Below, piece by piece: positions 8,338-16,811 of a stretch of 64,000 nt of DNA. The stretch is from JAHEEL01 sp963785245 (GTDB taxonomy: Bacteria > Actinomycetota > Acidimicrobiia > Spongiisociales > UBA5794): the NCBI GenBank assembly GCA_963785245.1, contig CAWAUO010000011.1:248001-312000 (forward strand), in the 5' to 3' direction. A program made the position numbers and the translations under genes. Numbering within the stretch: position 1 is the stretch's first letter; every line of letters begins with the position of its first letter. The notes below the pieces were generated by a model, which ran no database searches, was not told the origin of the DNA, and saw nothing but the letters and a program-made list of their open reading frames with translations.

Positions 8338-8733
8338 CTACGACGGGCGTTCCATCACGACCGCCTCTACCTCGATCTCTACCTTCCACTGTGGGTCGAG
8401 GAGGGCGGCCACTGCGACCATCGTTGAGGCTGGCTGTGCTTGCCCGAAGATCTCTCGATGGGCTCGTCCTATTTCGTCGGCTTCGGACGGGTCGGTGATG
8501 AACATGCGCGTGCGGACGACGTCCGCGACGGTCGCGCCCAGACCTTCGAGGGCCGCTACGGCGATCGCGCCGCAGCGCAACATCTGTCCGAAGGCGGTGG
8601 TTGCCACGGTGTCGCCGGCAGCAGGAATCGGAGCCGTTCCGGCGATCTCGACCCGGTCTCCCACCCGGACGCCGCGAGCGAATCCGTACCGTTCCTCGTA
8701 GGGCGACCCCGACCGGACATGACGGCGTTGCAT
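8338..8733 (-). CDS. RidA (YjgF/UK114) family protein
   Basis: A 131-residue protein matching the Rid fold. The segment RVGDRVEIAGTAP and the conserved LRCGAIAVAALEGLGATVADVV, VRTRMFITDP and PASTMVAVAALLDP blocks are in place; the Arg in VRTRMFITD is the residue that RidA proteins use to bind carboxylates. Members deaminate reactive enamine/imine intermediates. It is the downstream partner of the small cupin gene, 26 nt away on the same strand, so the two probably share a transcript. Confidence 0.88.
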   Translation of the reverse strand: MQRRHVRSGSPYEERYGFARGVRVGDRVEIAGTAPIPAAGDTVATTAFGQMLRCGAIAVAALEGLGATVADVVRTRMFITDPSEADEIGRAHREIFGQAQPASTMVAVAALLDPQWKVEIEVEAVVMERPS

Positions 8734-8759
8734 CGTGCCTCCTCGCCTCTGCGGGTTCC

Positions 8760-9101
8760 CTAGTAGCGCTCGGGGAGGGTTGGGCCTGGGACGCGGACGA
8801 GGAGCAGACGGCCGTGCTCGTAGCCACCGTTGTGGAATCCGTACTCCTCGCCGGACGCGATGTGGACCGTGTCCCCCGGTCCGGCACGGAACGTCTCCCC
8901 GGCGACGCGGAACTCGATGTCGCCGGTCACGACGACGTACATGCGGTGCGTCTTCTCAGAGACCCGCGAGGTCCGTTCGGCACCCATCGGGACCATGATC
9001 TCGGCTATCGACCCAACTGAGAACGCGTCGCCAGAGAGTTCCCTGACGACAAAATCGCCGAACTCAAACGGGGCGGCATCTGCGTATCGCTTGTGTTCCA
9101 T
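8760..9101 (-). CDS. Small single-domain cupin protein
   Basis: A 113-residue beta-barrel cupin. Motif 1 is degenerate (KTHRMYVVVTGDIEFRVAG) and motif 2 is weak (PGDTVHIASGEEYGFHNGG), leaving His residues that could bind a metal. Substrate unknown. The ATG at 9101 is used; an earlier ATG at 9119 is also open and neither has a clear ribosome binding site. It is followed on the same strand by the RidA gene, which may link it to metabolite detoxification. Confidence 0.8.
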   Translation of the reverse strand: MEHKRYADAAPFEFGDFVVRELSGDAFSVGSIAEIMVPMGAERTSRVSEKTHRMYVVVTGDIEFRVAGETFRAGPGDTVHIASGEEYGFHNGGYEHGRLLLVRVPGPTLPERY

Positions 9102-9191
9102 GTGCCGATGGTAGGCCATCGGAATCGAGGCGTACTCGCGTTTCGGCGTCGCGACCCGTTTTCTGTCACACCCCCTCGATACGGTGTCCCC

Positions 9192-9350
9192 ATGATCGAG
9201 ATGAACCCAACACCAGCCATGACGGATGCAGAGCTCGAAGCCTGGTTCGGCGCAGTCGGACTCACCGTGACCGTCGTCGAGCGGTGCCCGGTCGCAGCGT
9301 GCGGCTCGTGCTCCGGATCACACGCCGACCCGCTCGCCAGCGCGGCCTGA
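9192..9350 (+). CDS. Small cysteine-containing protein (hypothetical)
   Basis: A 52-codon frame from ATG 9192 encoding MIEMNPTPAMTDAELEAW and ending with a Cys cluster, RCPVAACGSCSGS, with three Cys. It occupies the gap between the cupin gene (divergent) and argH (convergent). No family recognised; the Cys spacing would suit metal binding. Coding status rests mainly on position and composition. Confidence 0.4.
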   Translation: MIEMNPTPAMTDAELEAWFGAVGLTVTVVERCPVAACGSCSGSHADPLASAA

Positions 9351-9377
9351 GCCGCCCGCTCCCGGCAGCCCACGTCA

Positions 9378-10730
9378 TCACGGCAATTGAGCGCGCAACT
9401 CCGCGATCTGCTCGGCGACCGACGCGAAGGAGCCGCCACGCGGCGACCGACGAGCCTCTACCGAGCCTCGCGGATCGAGCAGGACGAGGTCCTCGGCGAC
9501 GAACCGCACGTGCGCAGCCGCCAACTCCTCCGCCGTGACCGAGTCGAACAATCGTCCCTCCGCCTTCAGCCCCGCCACCAGACCGCCGACCGCGCTGTGT
9601 GCCTCGCGGAACGGAACCCCCCTGGCGACCAGGGCCTCAGCAAGGTCGAGCGCCACCACCCAGGTTGACGGAGCGGGCGGATCGAACTCCGCCGCCGCAA
9701 TCATCCCGGTGATCGCAGCCAGCGCCGTGGTCAGCACGTCGTCGGCATGGAAGACCGCTCTCTTGTCCTCCTGCAGATCCCGGTTGTAGGACAGCGGAAG
9801 ACCCTTCTGAAGGGCCAGGAGTCCGGCAAGGTCACCGATGACCGTCGCGGCCTTGCCGCGAGCGAGTTCGGCGATGTCCGGATTCTTCTTGTGTGGCAGC
9901 GCAGATGAACCGGTGGTGTACGCGTCGTCGTACTCGGCCCAGCCGAACTCATCGGTCGACCACAACACGAGTTCCTCCGACAAGCGTGACAGGTGCACCA
10001 TCGCCTGCGACACACAGAACACATACTCGGACGCGAAGTCCCGCGACGACACGGCATCAAGCGAATTGCCGAACGACGCCGAGAACCCGAGACGGTTCGC
10101 GACGAGGTCGGGTCGGAGCGGCAGCGCGCTGCCTGCTGCGGCGCCCGCCCCTAGCGGCGAGATGTCGATGCGACTCCGAGCCTCGACCAAACGTTCGGCG
10201 TCGCGCAGCAGCATCCAGGCGTAGGCGAGAAAGTGATGTGCCAGCGGGATCGCCTGCGCCTGCTGGAGATGGGTGTAGGAAGCAACGATCGTGTCCCCGG
10301 CCTGCTCGGCTCGGTCCACGAGCACCGCCACGAGATGTTGGATCTGTTCCACCCGGTGGTCGACAGCGCGTCGGAGATAGAGCCGCAGGTCGAGAGCGAT
10401 CTGGTCGTTCCGGGACCGCCCCGTGTGAAGGTGTCCGGCAGCGGGACCGATCATCTCACCAAGCCGGCGCTCGACCGCGGTGTGAACGTCTTCGTCGGTG
10501 GCCTCGAACTCGAACCGTCCGAGGTTCGCTTCCTCAAGGATGTGCTCAAGGCCCTCTTGGATCCGGACCACGACATCCGCAGGGAGCAACTCAACGTCAC
10601 CGAGCATGGCGACGTGCGCCAGCGACCCGGTGACGTCGTCCACAAGAAGCCGCCGATCCGACGGATCGATCGTGAATCGCCACAGCGTCTCATCGGGTCC
10701 AGAAGCGAAGCGTCCGCTCCAGAGAGTCAC
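9378..10730 (-). CDS. argH: Argininosuccinate lyase
   Basis: A 450-residue member of the fumarase/aspartase superfamily that splits argininosuccinate into arginine and fumarate, the last step of arginine synthesis. The superfamily signature GSSALPHKKNPD is present at about 275-286, with GRSRNDQIALDLRLYLR at about 104-120 and the family N terminus LWSGRF. Its start overlaps the argG stop by 4 nt. It is the last gene of the leftward arg operon. Confidence 0.96.
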   Translation of the reverse strand: MTLWSGRFASGPDETLWRFTIDPSDRRLLVDDVTGSLAHVAMLGDVELLPADVVVRIQEGLEHILEEANLGRFEFEATDEDVHTAVERRLGEMIGPAAGHLHTGRSRNDQIALDLRLYLRRAVDHRVEQIQHLVAVLVDRAEQAGDTIVASYTHLQQAQAIPLAHHFLAYAWMLLRDAERLVEARSRIDISPLGAGAAAGSALPLRPDLVANRLGFSASFGNSLDAVSSRDFASEYVFCVSQAMVHLSRLSEELVLWSTDEFGWAEYDDAYTTGSSALPHKKNPDIAELARGKAATVIGDLAGLLALQKGLPLSYNRDLQEDKRAVFHADDVLTTALAAITGMIAAAEFDPPAPSTWVVALDLAEALVARGVPFREAHSAVGGLVAGLKAEGRLFDSVTAEELAAAHVRFVAEDLVLLDPRGSVEARRSPRGGSFASVAEQIAELRAQLP

Positions 10731-11944
10731 TCGCCTTCTCCCATTCGCTTCTCGGCGAAGGTTCGCAGGCGCAGGCTCTGGAGGTGGATGAAGCCATCGG
10801 CGTCGGCCTGGTTGTAGACATCGTCGGCCTCAAACGTGACCGTCGCCTCGTCGTAGAGATCGTGGCTGGCGGAACGACGACCCTCGACGACGACCTGGCC
10901 TTTGTAGAGCCGCAGTCTGGCCTCTCCGTTGACCCGGGTCTGGACGTCGTCCATGAACGCCTGCAGCGCCTCGCGCTCCGGCGAGTACCAGAAGCCGTTG
11001 TAGACCATCTCCGCGTAGCGGTTCGACAACTCGTCGCGGAGGTGGGCGACCTCACGGTCGAGCGTCAGGGACTCGACGGCGCGGTGTGCGTGGTAGAGGA
11101 TCGTTCCGCCCGGTGTCTCGTAGACGCCGCGGCTCTTCATGCCGACAAACCGGTTCTCGACAATGTCGACGCGGCCGACACCGTGACGACCGCCGATCTC
11201 GTTGAGCAGGGTCAGCAACGGAACCGGTCCCAACTCGACACCGTCGACCGAGACCGGCGTGCCGGCCCGGAACCCGATTGTGACGACCTGGGGTTCGTCC
11301 GGGGCGTCCTCCGGGTCGACCGTCATGCGGAACATCCCGGGCGGCGGTTCCACCCATGGGTCCTCGAGCACGCCACCCTCATACGAGATGTGGAGAAGGT
11401 TGGCATCCATCGAGTAGGGCATCTTGGGTGTCGTCGGAATCGGGATGTTGAACCGCTCTGCGTAGGCGACGAGATCGGCGCGGCCCTTCATGTCCCACTC
11501 GCGCCACGGTGCGACGACCTTGATGTCGGGCTTCAGCGCATACGCCGAAAGCTCGAAACGAACCTGATCGTTCCCCTTGCCGGTCGCCCCGTGAGCAATG
11601 GCATCGGCGCCGGTCTCTTCTGCGACCCGAACGAGCCCCTTCGAGATCACCGGCCGAGCAAGCGACGTGCCCATGAGGTAGTAGCCCTCGTAGAGGGCGC
11701 TCGACCGCACAGCCGGGAACACGAAATCCTCAACGAACTCGTGGGTGAGGTCCTCGGTGATGGCCTCGACAGCGCCAGTGGCGCGAGCCTTCGCGTGGGC
11801 CTCTTCCGCCTCTTCGCCTTGACCGACATCCGCCGTGTAGGTCACGACCTCGGCGCCGTACTCCTCGATGATCCACCGCAGGATGATCGACGTGTCGAGT
11901 CCGCCGCTGTAGGCCAGGACGACCTTGTTGATACCTCGCTTCAC
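10727..11944 (-). CDS. argG: Argininosuccinate synthase
   Basis: A 405-residue enzyme that joins citrulline and aspartate using ATP. The N-terminal ATP pyrophosphatase loop AYSGGLDTS lies at residues 10-18, followed by TADVGQGEE. Later blocks ATGKGNDQVRFE and GGRHGVGRVDIVENRFVGMKSRG are typical. It sits one base after argR and overlaps argH by 4 nt. Confidence 0.96.
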   Translation of the reverse strand: MKRGINKVVLAYSGGLDTSIILRWIIEEYGAEVVTYTADVGQGEEAEEAHAKARATGAVEAITEDLTHEFVEDFVFPAVRSSALYEGYYLMGTSLARPVISKGLVRVAEETGADAIAHGATGKGNDQVRFELSAYALKPDIKVVAPWREWDMKGRADLVAYAERFNIPIPTTPKMPYSMDANLLHISYEGGVLEDPWVEPPPGMFRMTVDPEDAPDEPQVVTIGFRAGTPVSVDGVELGPVPLLTLLNEIGGRHGVGRVDIVENRFVGMKSRGVYETPGGTILYHAHRAVESLTLDREVAHLRDELSNRYAEMVYNGFWYSPEREALQAFMDDVQTRVNGEARLRLYKGQVVVEGRRSASHDLYDEATVTFEADDVYNQADADGFIHLQSLRLRTFAEKRMGEGE

Positions 11945-11945
11945 G

Positions 11946-12395
11946 TCATTCTCCTTCGATGATTGCCGCGACCACCGCGGCGTCAGTTGCTTGATCTACT
12001 GCGAGGAAGAGCGTGTCGTCGCCGGCGACCGTCCCGAGCACGCCGCTGAGTCCGGCCATGTCGATCTTGCTGGCCAGCAGGTTCGCCGCACCTGGGGGAA
12101 CGCGCACCACGACCAGCGGTCCGGTGACGGTGACGGACTCAACAAACTCGTCGGTCGCCGCTGCGAGCGCCGCCCTGGCACGTCGCATCTCAGCAGGATC
12201 CTTGATGCGATACCGGGAAATATCACCCTCGCGAACCTTCATCGCCCCGATCGCCTCCAGGTCGCGCGAGATTGTGGCCTGCGTGACCGCATGACCGGCA
12301 TGGGTGAGCAGCCTCCTCAGCTGCGCTTGGCTCTCGATCGTCTCGGTCGTGACCAAACGCGTGACCAGCCGCCTCCTAGCTTCCGTGGCGCTCAC
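11946..12395 (-). CDS. argR: Arginine repressor
   Basis: A 149-residue regulator with an N-terminal winged helix (RRLLTHAGHAVTQATISRDL, about 29-48) and a C-terminal arginine-binding oligomerisation domain ending GVLGTVAGDDTLFLAVDQ. With arginine bound, ArgR hexamers repress arg genes. The GTG start sits within the argB stop (GTGA); the open frame upstream is a shadow of argB. Its place inside the operon implies self-regulation, probably through the palindrome before argC. Confidence 0.93.
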   Translation of the reverse strand: MSATEARRRLVTRLVTTETIESQAQLRRLLTHAGHAVTQATISRDLEAIGAMKVREGDISRYRIKDPAEMRRARAALAAATDEFVESVTVTGPLVVVRVPPGAANLLASKIDMAGLSGVLGTVAGDDTLFLAVDQATDAAVVAAIIEGE

Positions 12396-13297
12396 AGGAT
12401 CGGCTCCTTCGTGATCATTGTTCCGATTCCCTCGGGCGTGAAGACTTCGAGGAGTACCGAATGCTGGATTCGGCCGTCGAGGATGTGCACACGCTCGACA
12501 CCGGCCTCGATGGCGTCGACGCACGACTCGAGCTTCGGGAGCATCCCGGCCGTAACCGTCCCGCCTGCGAGGATATCCTTGATGCCGTCCTCGGTGACCC
12601 GTTGGATCAGTGAGTCTTCTTCGCCGAGGACCCAGTACAGCCCTTCCACATCCGTGAGGTACACCAGCTTCTTCGCGCCGAGAGCGGAAGCCAGAGCACC
12701 GGCTGCCGTGTCAGCGTTCACGTTGTAGACCTCACCATCCTCGCCGCGGGCGATCGGAGCGACCACGGGTACATAGCCCTGGTCCTGCAGGCTGGCGACG
12801 AGACCCGGATTCACCTCGGTGATGTCGCCGACGAATCCCAGACGCTCGTCTCTCGGTCGGGCCACGAACAGGTTCCCGTCCAGACCGTTGATCCCGGTCG
12901 CAAGGGCACCGTGAGCGTTGACGAGGCGAACGATGTCGGGGTTGATCTCACCTGCGAGCGTTGCCTGAACGACGCGCATCGTCTCGGCGTCGGTCACCCG
13001 AAGGCCTTCGAGCCATTGGGGTTCCACGCCGCGCTGATGCATGGCCTCGCTGATCCTCGGTCCCCCGCCGTGGACGATCACGACCTTGATGCCGACGTAG
13101 TGGAGCATGGCGACATCATCGGCGAAGGTACTTCGGAGACTCTCGTCCACCATCGCCGATCCGCCGTATTTGATCACGACGGTCCGTCCCCGGTGAGCCT
13201 TGATGAACGGCATGGACTCAGAGAAGATGCGCGCCTTGCCCATCGTGCTGGCGATCCGCGGCTTCCCGTGGGTGGGTGGTGTGTGTCCGGTACTCAT
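12392..13297 (-). CDS. argB: Acetylglutamate kinase
   Basis: A 301-residue amino acid kinase that phosphorylates N-acetylglutamate. The nucleotide loop VVIKYGGSAM (about 41-50), VIVHGGGPRISEAM (about 75-88), the NVNADTAAGALASAL region and the C-terminal GTVTAGMLPKLE are all present. An N-terminal extension of about 25 residues precedes the core. It overlaps argJ and argR by 4 nt on each side. Confidence 0.95.
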   Translation of the reverse strand: MSTGHTPPTHGKPRIASTMGKARIFSESMPFIKAHRGRTVVIKYGGSAMVDESLRSTFADDVAMLHYVGIKVVIVHGGGPRISEAMHQRGVEPQWLEGLRVTDAETMRVVQATLAGEINPDIVRLVNAHGALATGINGLDGNLFVARPRDERLGFVGDITEVNPGLVASLQDQGYVPVVAPIARGEDGEVYNVNADTAAGALASALGAKKLVYLTDVEGLYWVLGEEDSLIQRVTEDGIKDILAGGTVTAGMLPKLESCVDAIEAGVERVHILDGRIQHSVLLEVFTPEGIGTMITKEPIL

Positions 13298-14454
13298 GAC
13301 CGCTCCCCGTTGAACATCACATACTCAGGGGTCAGGTCGGTGGTGAAGACCCTGGCGATCCCTGGACCGCCTCCTACGCACAACGTCACACCGAAGTCTC
13401 CCTCCATCGCCTCGCTCACGGCGTCTTCGTCGAAAGGAACCCCGGCTCCGTTTCGAACAACGGTCGTTCCAGCGAAGGCGATCGTGAGCCCGTCGAACTC
13501 GACCTCATCGTCGACTTCGCCAAGCGCCGCCACGATTCGCCCCCAGTTCGGGTCGGCTCCGTAGAACGACGACCGGACGAGGACTGAGTCGGCGACCTTC
13601 CGGCCAATGTTGCGTGCGGCAGCGTCGTCGGCGGCGCCGGTCACGGCCATCGTGACGACCCGGGTTGCCCCCTCGGCGTCGGCGGCAATGTGTCGGGCGA
13701 GGTCGACAGCGGCACCGGTGAGGGCGGCGGCGAGCGCCTCCGGCTCCGGGGTGACTCCCGAAGCGCCGGACGCCATGGCGATCACGGTGTCGTTGGTCGA
13801 TGGGCATCCATCAACGTTCAAGGCGTGAAACGAGTGGTCGACGGCGACTCTGAGCGCCTGGTCGAGCACCGGGGCGGATACCGCTGCATCGGTCGTGAGC
13901 AGCACGAGCATCGTCGCCATGTCGGGCCGGATCATGCCGGCCCCTTTGGCCATCCCGCCGACCATGAACCCCCCGGCGTCGATAGCAACCTCTTTCGGTT
14001 CCGAGTCGGTGGTCATGATCGCCCGGGCGGCTGCATGGGCGTTTGGTTCGCGGTCGCCGAGTGCAGCGATGGCATCGACGACTCCACCAGTGATCGCCTC
14101 TGGGGCGAGATGGGTACCGATCGTCCCGGTCGAACAGACCAGGACATCCTCGGGAGAGCACGAGAGCAGTTCCGCGGTTCGGTTCGCCGTCAGTTCCGCC
14201 ACGGCCTTGCCGCGCTTGCCGGTCGCGGCGTTGGCACAGCCGGAGTTCAGGACCACGGCCTGCGCGGTCGGAGCGGAAGCGAGATGGTTCCTGGAGAGAC
14301 GGACCGGCGCGGCGGCGGCCATGTTGGTGGTGAAGACGGCCGCGGTCGGAACCGGCCTGTCGGTCGCTACGACGGCGACGTCGAGAATCCCATCCGCCTT
14401 GATCCCCGCCGACACACCGGCGGCTCTGAACCCTTTGGGGGCAAGAACGCTCAC
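13294..14454 (-). CDS. argJ: Bifunctional glutamate N-acetyltransferase / ornithine acetyltransferase
   Basis: A 386-residue enzyme that moves acetyl from N-acetylornithine to glutamate, recycling the acetyl group. It starts VSVLAPKGFRAAG, as ArgJ proteins do. The self-cleavage site is in GMIRPDMATMLVLL, where the Thr becomes the N-terminal nucleophile of the beta chain. The GTG at 14454 overlaps the argC stop (GTGA) and follows GAAGG, so it is preferred to the ATG at 14463. Having ArgJ means no separate acetylornithine deacetylase is needed. Confidence 0.94.
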   Translation of the reverse strand: MSVLAPKGFRAAGVSAGIKADGILDVAVVATDRPVPTAAVFTTNMAAAAPVRLSRNHLASAPTAQAVVLNSGCANAATGKRGKAVAELTANRTAELLSCSPEDVLVCSTGTIGTHLAPEAITGGVVDAIAALGDREPNAHAAARAIMTTDSEPKEVAIDAGGFMVGGMAKGAGMIRPDMATMLVLLTTDAAVSAPVLDQALRVAVDHSFHALNVDGCPSTNDTVIAMASGASGVTPEPEALAAALTGAAVDLARHIAADAEGATRVVTMAVTGAADDAAARNIGRKVADSVLVRSSFYGADPNWGRIVAALGEVDDEVEFDGLTIAFAGTTVVRNGAGVPFDEDAVSEAMEGDFGVTLCVGGGPGIARVFTTDLTPEYVMFNGERS

Positions 14455-15482
14455 GGCATCCATCCTTCCATCGGCAGGCCGACCGTCTCGTCGAAGCCGA
14501 GCATCAGGTTGGCGACCTGCACGGCTTGGCCGGCGGCCCCCTTGACGAGGTTGTCGATGGCCGAGATGAGGACGACGGTTCCGGTCCGGTCGTCGAGGTG
14601 CGCCGAGATCAGTGCCCGATTGGAACCGGTGACCCACTTCGTTTCTGGCGAGCCTTCGACCAGCGACACGAACGGTTCGTCCCGGTAGGCCGCTTCGAGC
14701 GCGCCGACGATGTCGTTGAGCGACGTGCCTGCGGTGCCCCGTGCGTACACCGTGCTCAGGATCCCGCGCTGCATCGGGACGAGGTGCGGGGTGAAGATGA
14801 CTTGCGTGGCAGCGCCGGTGACCAGATCGAGGGCCCGTTCGATCTCCGGCCGATGCCGGTGCGTCAGCACCCTGTATGCCTTGACCGACTCATCAACGGC
14901 GCCGAAGTGGAGATCCGGGTGAACACCTCTCCCGGCACCCGAGACACCGGACATGGAGTCAACGATGATTCCCGTCGGTTCAACGAGGCTGGCTTCGAGC
15001 ACGGGTGCTAGGGGAAGGATCGCCGAGGTCGGATAGCAGCCGGCCATGGCGACACGGTCGGTGGCCGCGATGGCGTCCCGGTTCATCTCCGGAAGCCCGT
15101 AGACCCACTGACCCAGCTGCTCCGGGTAGGGATGCTCGACGTCATACGCGGACAGGTACCGGTCGGGGGTATCGAGGCGGAAGTCGCTGCCGATGTCGAC
15201 GACCGCTATCCCTCGATCGAGGAGGGTCAGAGCCGGCTCAGCGGACGCTCCGTGGGGCAAGGCGAGGAACGCCAGGTCGACCTGCGGCGCCGCCGTAGCA
15301 TCGTTCGGTTCGAGCATACGGTCGCCACCGCGGAGATGCGGATGAACCGCTCCGAGGGTCTTACCGGCAGCAGAGTGCGCTCCGAGATAGGCGATCTCGA
15401 GGTCAGGATGGCCGTCGATCAAGCGAATCAGTTCGCCACCGGCGTACCCGGACGAACCGAAGATGGCAATGGAACGAGACAT
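14451..15482 (-). CDS. argC: N-acetyl-gamma-glutamyl-phosphate reductase
   Basis: A 343-residue NADPH-dependent reductase. The Rossmann motif is at the N terminus (IFGSSGYAGGELIRL), and the catalytic Cys lies in VAMAGCYPTSAILPLAP at about 147. The ATG at 15482 (MSRSIAIFG) has GAGGG upstream; the earlier ATG at 15524 would run through the operator region. It is the first gene of the operon argC-J-B-R-G-H. Confidence 0.95.
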   Translation of the reverse strand: MSRSIAIFGSSGYAGGELIRLIDGHPDLEIAYLGAHSAAGKTLGAVHPHLRGGDRMLEPNDATAAPQVDLAFLALPHGASAEPALTLLDRGIAVVDIGSDFRLDTPDRYLSAYDVEHPYPEQLGQWVYGLPEMNRDAIAATDRVAMAGCYPTSAILPLAPVLEASLVEPTGIIVDSMSGVSGAGRGVHPDLHFGAVDESVKAYRVLTHRHRPEIERALDLVTGAATQVIFTPHLVPMQRGILSTVYARGTAGTSLNDIVGALEAAYRDEPFVSLVEGSPETKWVTGSNRALISAHLDDRTGTVVLISAIDNLVKGAAGQAVQVANLMLGFDETVGLPMEGWMP

Positions 15483-15506
15483 AGAAGAGGCCCTCAAGCG
15501 AGCAGC

Positions 15507-15522
15507 GAATATACGCATATTC
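15507..15522. promoter_or_regulatory. Palindromic operator candidate (ArgR) before argC
   Basis: A perfect 16-bp inverted repeat GAATAT-ACGC-ATATTC lies 24 nt before the argC start in an AT-rich patch. ArgR boxes in other bacteria contain GAAT/ATTC half-sites, though usually with closer spacing, so the assignment is inferred from position and half-site sequence. Confidence 0.55.
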
Positions 15523-15614
15523 ACGCGCTAATGCAATATTGTGATGGGGGAGGTTTGTCGAATCGATCACCGATCCGCGAACCTGGGCCATGACCGAACC
15601 ACCGACGGAGCCGC

Positions 15615-15764
15615 ATGCCTTCGATCAATCCAATTCTTGCCCATCAGTATGGATGGGACGAAGCCCTGCTCTTCGTCGTACCGATTGTGATCGCGGTGAT
15701 CGTCGTCCGGAGACTCGACAAGAAGTCAAAAAGCAAAGACGGCGATCCGCCGGAGAATGACTGA
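15615..15764 (+). CDS. Small single-span membrane protein
   Basis: A 49-codon frame from ATG 15615: a short polar start MPSINPILAHQYGWDE, one hydrophobic span ALLFVVPIVIAVIVV (about 17-31), then a Lys-rich and acidic tail RRLDKKSKSKDGDPPEND. A GACGGAG lies about 7 nt upstream. It is divergent from argC. The clean span-plus-charged-tail layout supports a real small membrane protein; function unknown. Confidence 0.6.
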   Translation: MPSINPILAHQYGWDEALLFVVPIVIAVIVVRRLDKKSKSKDGDPPEND

Positions 15765-15807
15765 TTGACGGCGACCAGGTCCTCTTGCCACGCCGCTTCC
15801 CCGTCCC

Positions 15808-15852
15808 CACTCAGCCACTCAGCTACTCGGCTACTCGGCTAATCCGCTACTC
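15808..15852 (+). repeat. Degenerate CTCGGCTA tandem repeat
   Basis: A run of imperfect 8-9 nt units of the form CAGCTACTCGG/CTACTCGGCTA between the small membrane protein and the DUF6325 gene. No gene in this gap. Confidence 0.65.
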
Positions 15853-15914
15853 CACGCTTGTGCAGAATCCCAACGTCGACAAGACTCCGAACATCCATCA
15901 ACAAGGAGGACGGA

Positions 15915-16352
15915 GTGGCACTTGCGCCGATCGAACTGTTGGTCATCGGTTTCCCCGGCAACCAATTCACAGGCGGCATCCTGCCTGAACTCGAGGCACT
16001 CGTAGAGAACGGCATCATCACCGTTGTCGACGCCCTTCTGATCGTGAAAGAGGAAGACGGCACCGTCGACTACCTCGAACTCGACCAGATCGACGCCGGC
16101 GAAGACATCGCAGCGCTTGGGCGATTGCTCACCGATGCGAACGGACTGCTCTCCGACGAGGACGTCGAAGAGTTCGCCGCTGCGCTCGAGCCTGGCTCAT
16201 CCGCGGCAGCGCTGGTCTTCGAACACACCTGGTTCACGCCACTGCGCAACGAGCTCCTCGACTCGGGAGGATTGCTGCTCGCCAACGTGCGCATCCCCGG
16301 CCTCGTGGTCGACGAGGTGCTCGCCGCCGTTGCCGAACTCGAAGACGAATAG
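15915..16352 (+). CDS. DUF6325-like protein
   Basis: A 145-residue acidic protein starting VALAPIELLVIGFPGNQF, with ALLIVKEEDGTVDYLELD and a C-terminal VRIPGLVVDEVLAAVAELE. The pattern matches DUF6325 proteins of Actinomycetota, which have no known function. The GTG follows AAGGAGG with ideal spacing. It is 11 nt before a SHOCT-domain gene, and this pairing suggests the two act together, perhaps at the membrane. Confidence 0.78.
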   Translation: MALAPIELLVIGFPGNQFTGGILPELEALVENGIITVVDALLIVKEEDGTVDYLELDQIDAGEDIAALGRLLTDANGLLSDEDVEEFAAALEPGSSAAALVFEHTWFTPLRNELLDSGGLLLANVRIPGLVVDEVLAAVAELEDE

Positions 16353-16363
16353 GAGAAACGAGA

Positions 16364-16711
16364 ATGCCCAGAAGAAGAGGACGTCCCGGAATCGCCGGAA
16401 CGATGGCCCGCACGGCGGTCGTCGCCGGAACCGCAACCGCTGTCAGTGGCGGAATGCAGCGGCGTCGATCCGCCAAAGACCAGGCCGCGTACGATCAGAA
16501 CGCCGCCAACCAGGCCGCCTACGAGTCGCAGGATCAACTCGCCGACATGCAGGCGCAGATGAACGCCATGCAGGCCCAGCAAGCGCCAGCCGCGCCGGCC
16601 GCGGGCGGCGACGACACCATGGCCCAACTCAAGCAACTCGCCGACATGAAGACCTCCGGTCTCCTGACCGATGAGGAGTTCGCTGCGGCGAAGGCCAAAC
16701 TGCTCGGCTGA
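16364..16711 (+). CDS. SHOCT-domain protein
   Basis: A 115-residue protein. A basic N terminus (MPRRRGRPG) and weakly hydrophobic stretch TAVVAGTATAVSGG are followed by a Gln/Ala-rich coiled region (about 40-75) and a C-terminal SHOCT motif, MAQLKQLADMKTSGLLTDEEF (split here: MAQLKQLADM, then KTSGLLTDEEF), ending AAAKAKLLG. SHOCT is a short oligomerisation motif. It follows the DUF6325 gene and precedes a large inverted repeat. Confidence 0.82.
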   Translation: MPRRRGRPGIAGTMARTAVVAGTATAVSGGMQRRRSAKDQAAYDQNAANQAAYESQDQLADMQAQMNAMQAQQAPAAPAAGGDDTMAQLKQLADMKTSGLLTDEEFAAAKAKLLG

Positions 16712-16724
16712 TCGCACGAACGTC

Positions 16725-16781
16725 ACCGCCAGGGCCGGAAGACCAGGAGCAGACGCTCCGCCGTCTTCCGGCCCTGGCGGT
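16725..16781 (+). terminator. Perfect 19-bp inverted repeat (terminator-like)
   Basis: Left arm 16725-16743 and right arm 16763-16781 are exact reverse complements (ACCGCCAGGGCCGGAAGAC). The 19-nt loop itself holds a GGAGC/GCTCC stem. It lies right after the SHOCT gene and 30 nt before the thioredoxin-VKOR gene. There is no U-tract. Confidence 0.7.
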
Positions 16782-16811
16782 AAATCGAAAGCAACGGCAG
16801 GCTATGCCGAC

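Noticed and set aside
10784..11962. 392-codon plus-strand frame
   Set aside because: Antisense to argG, which is unmistakable.
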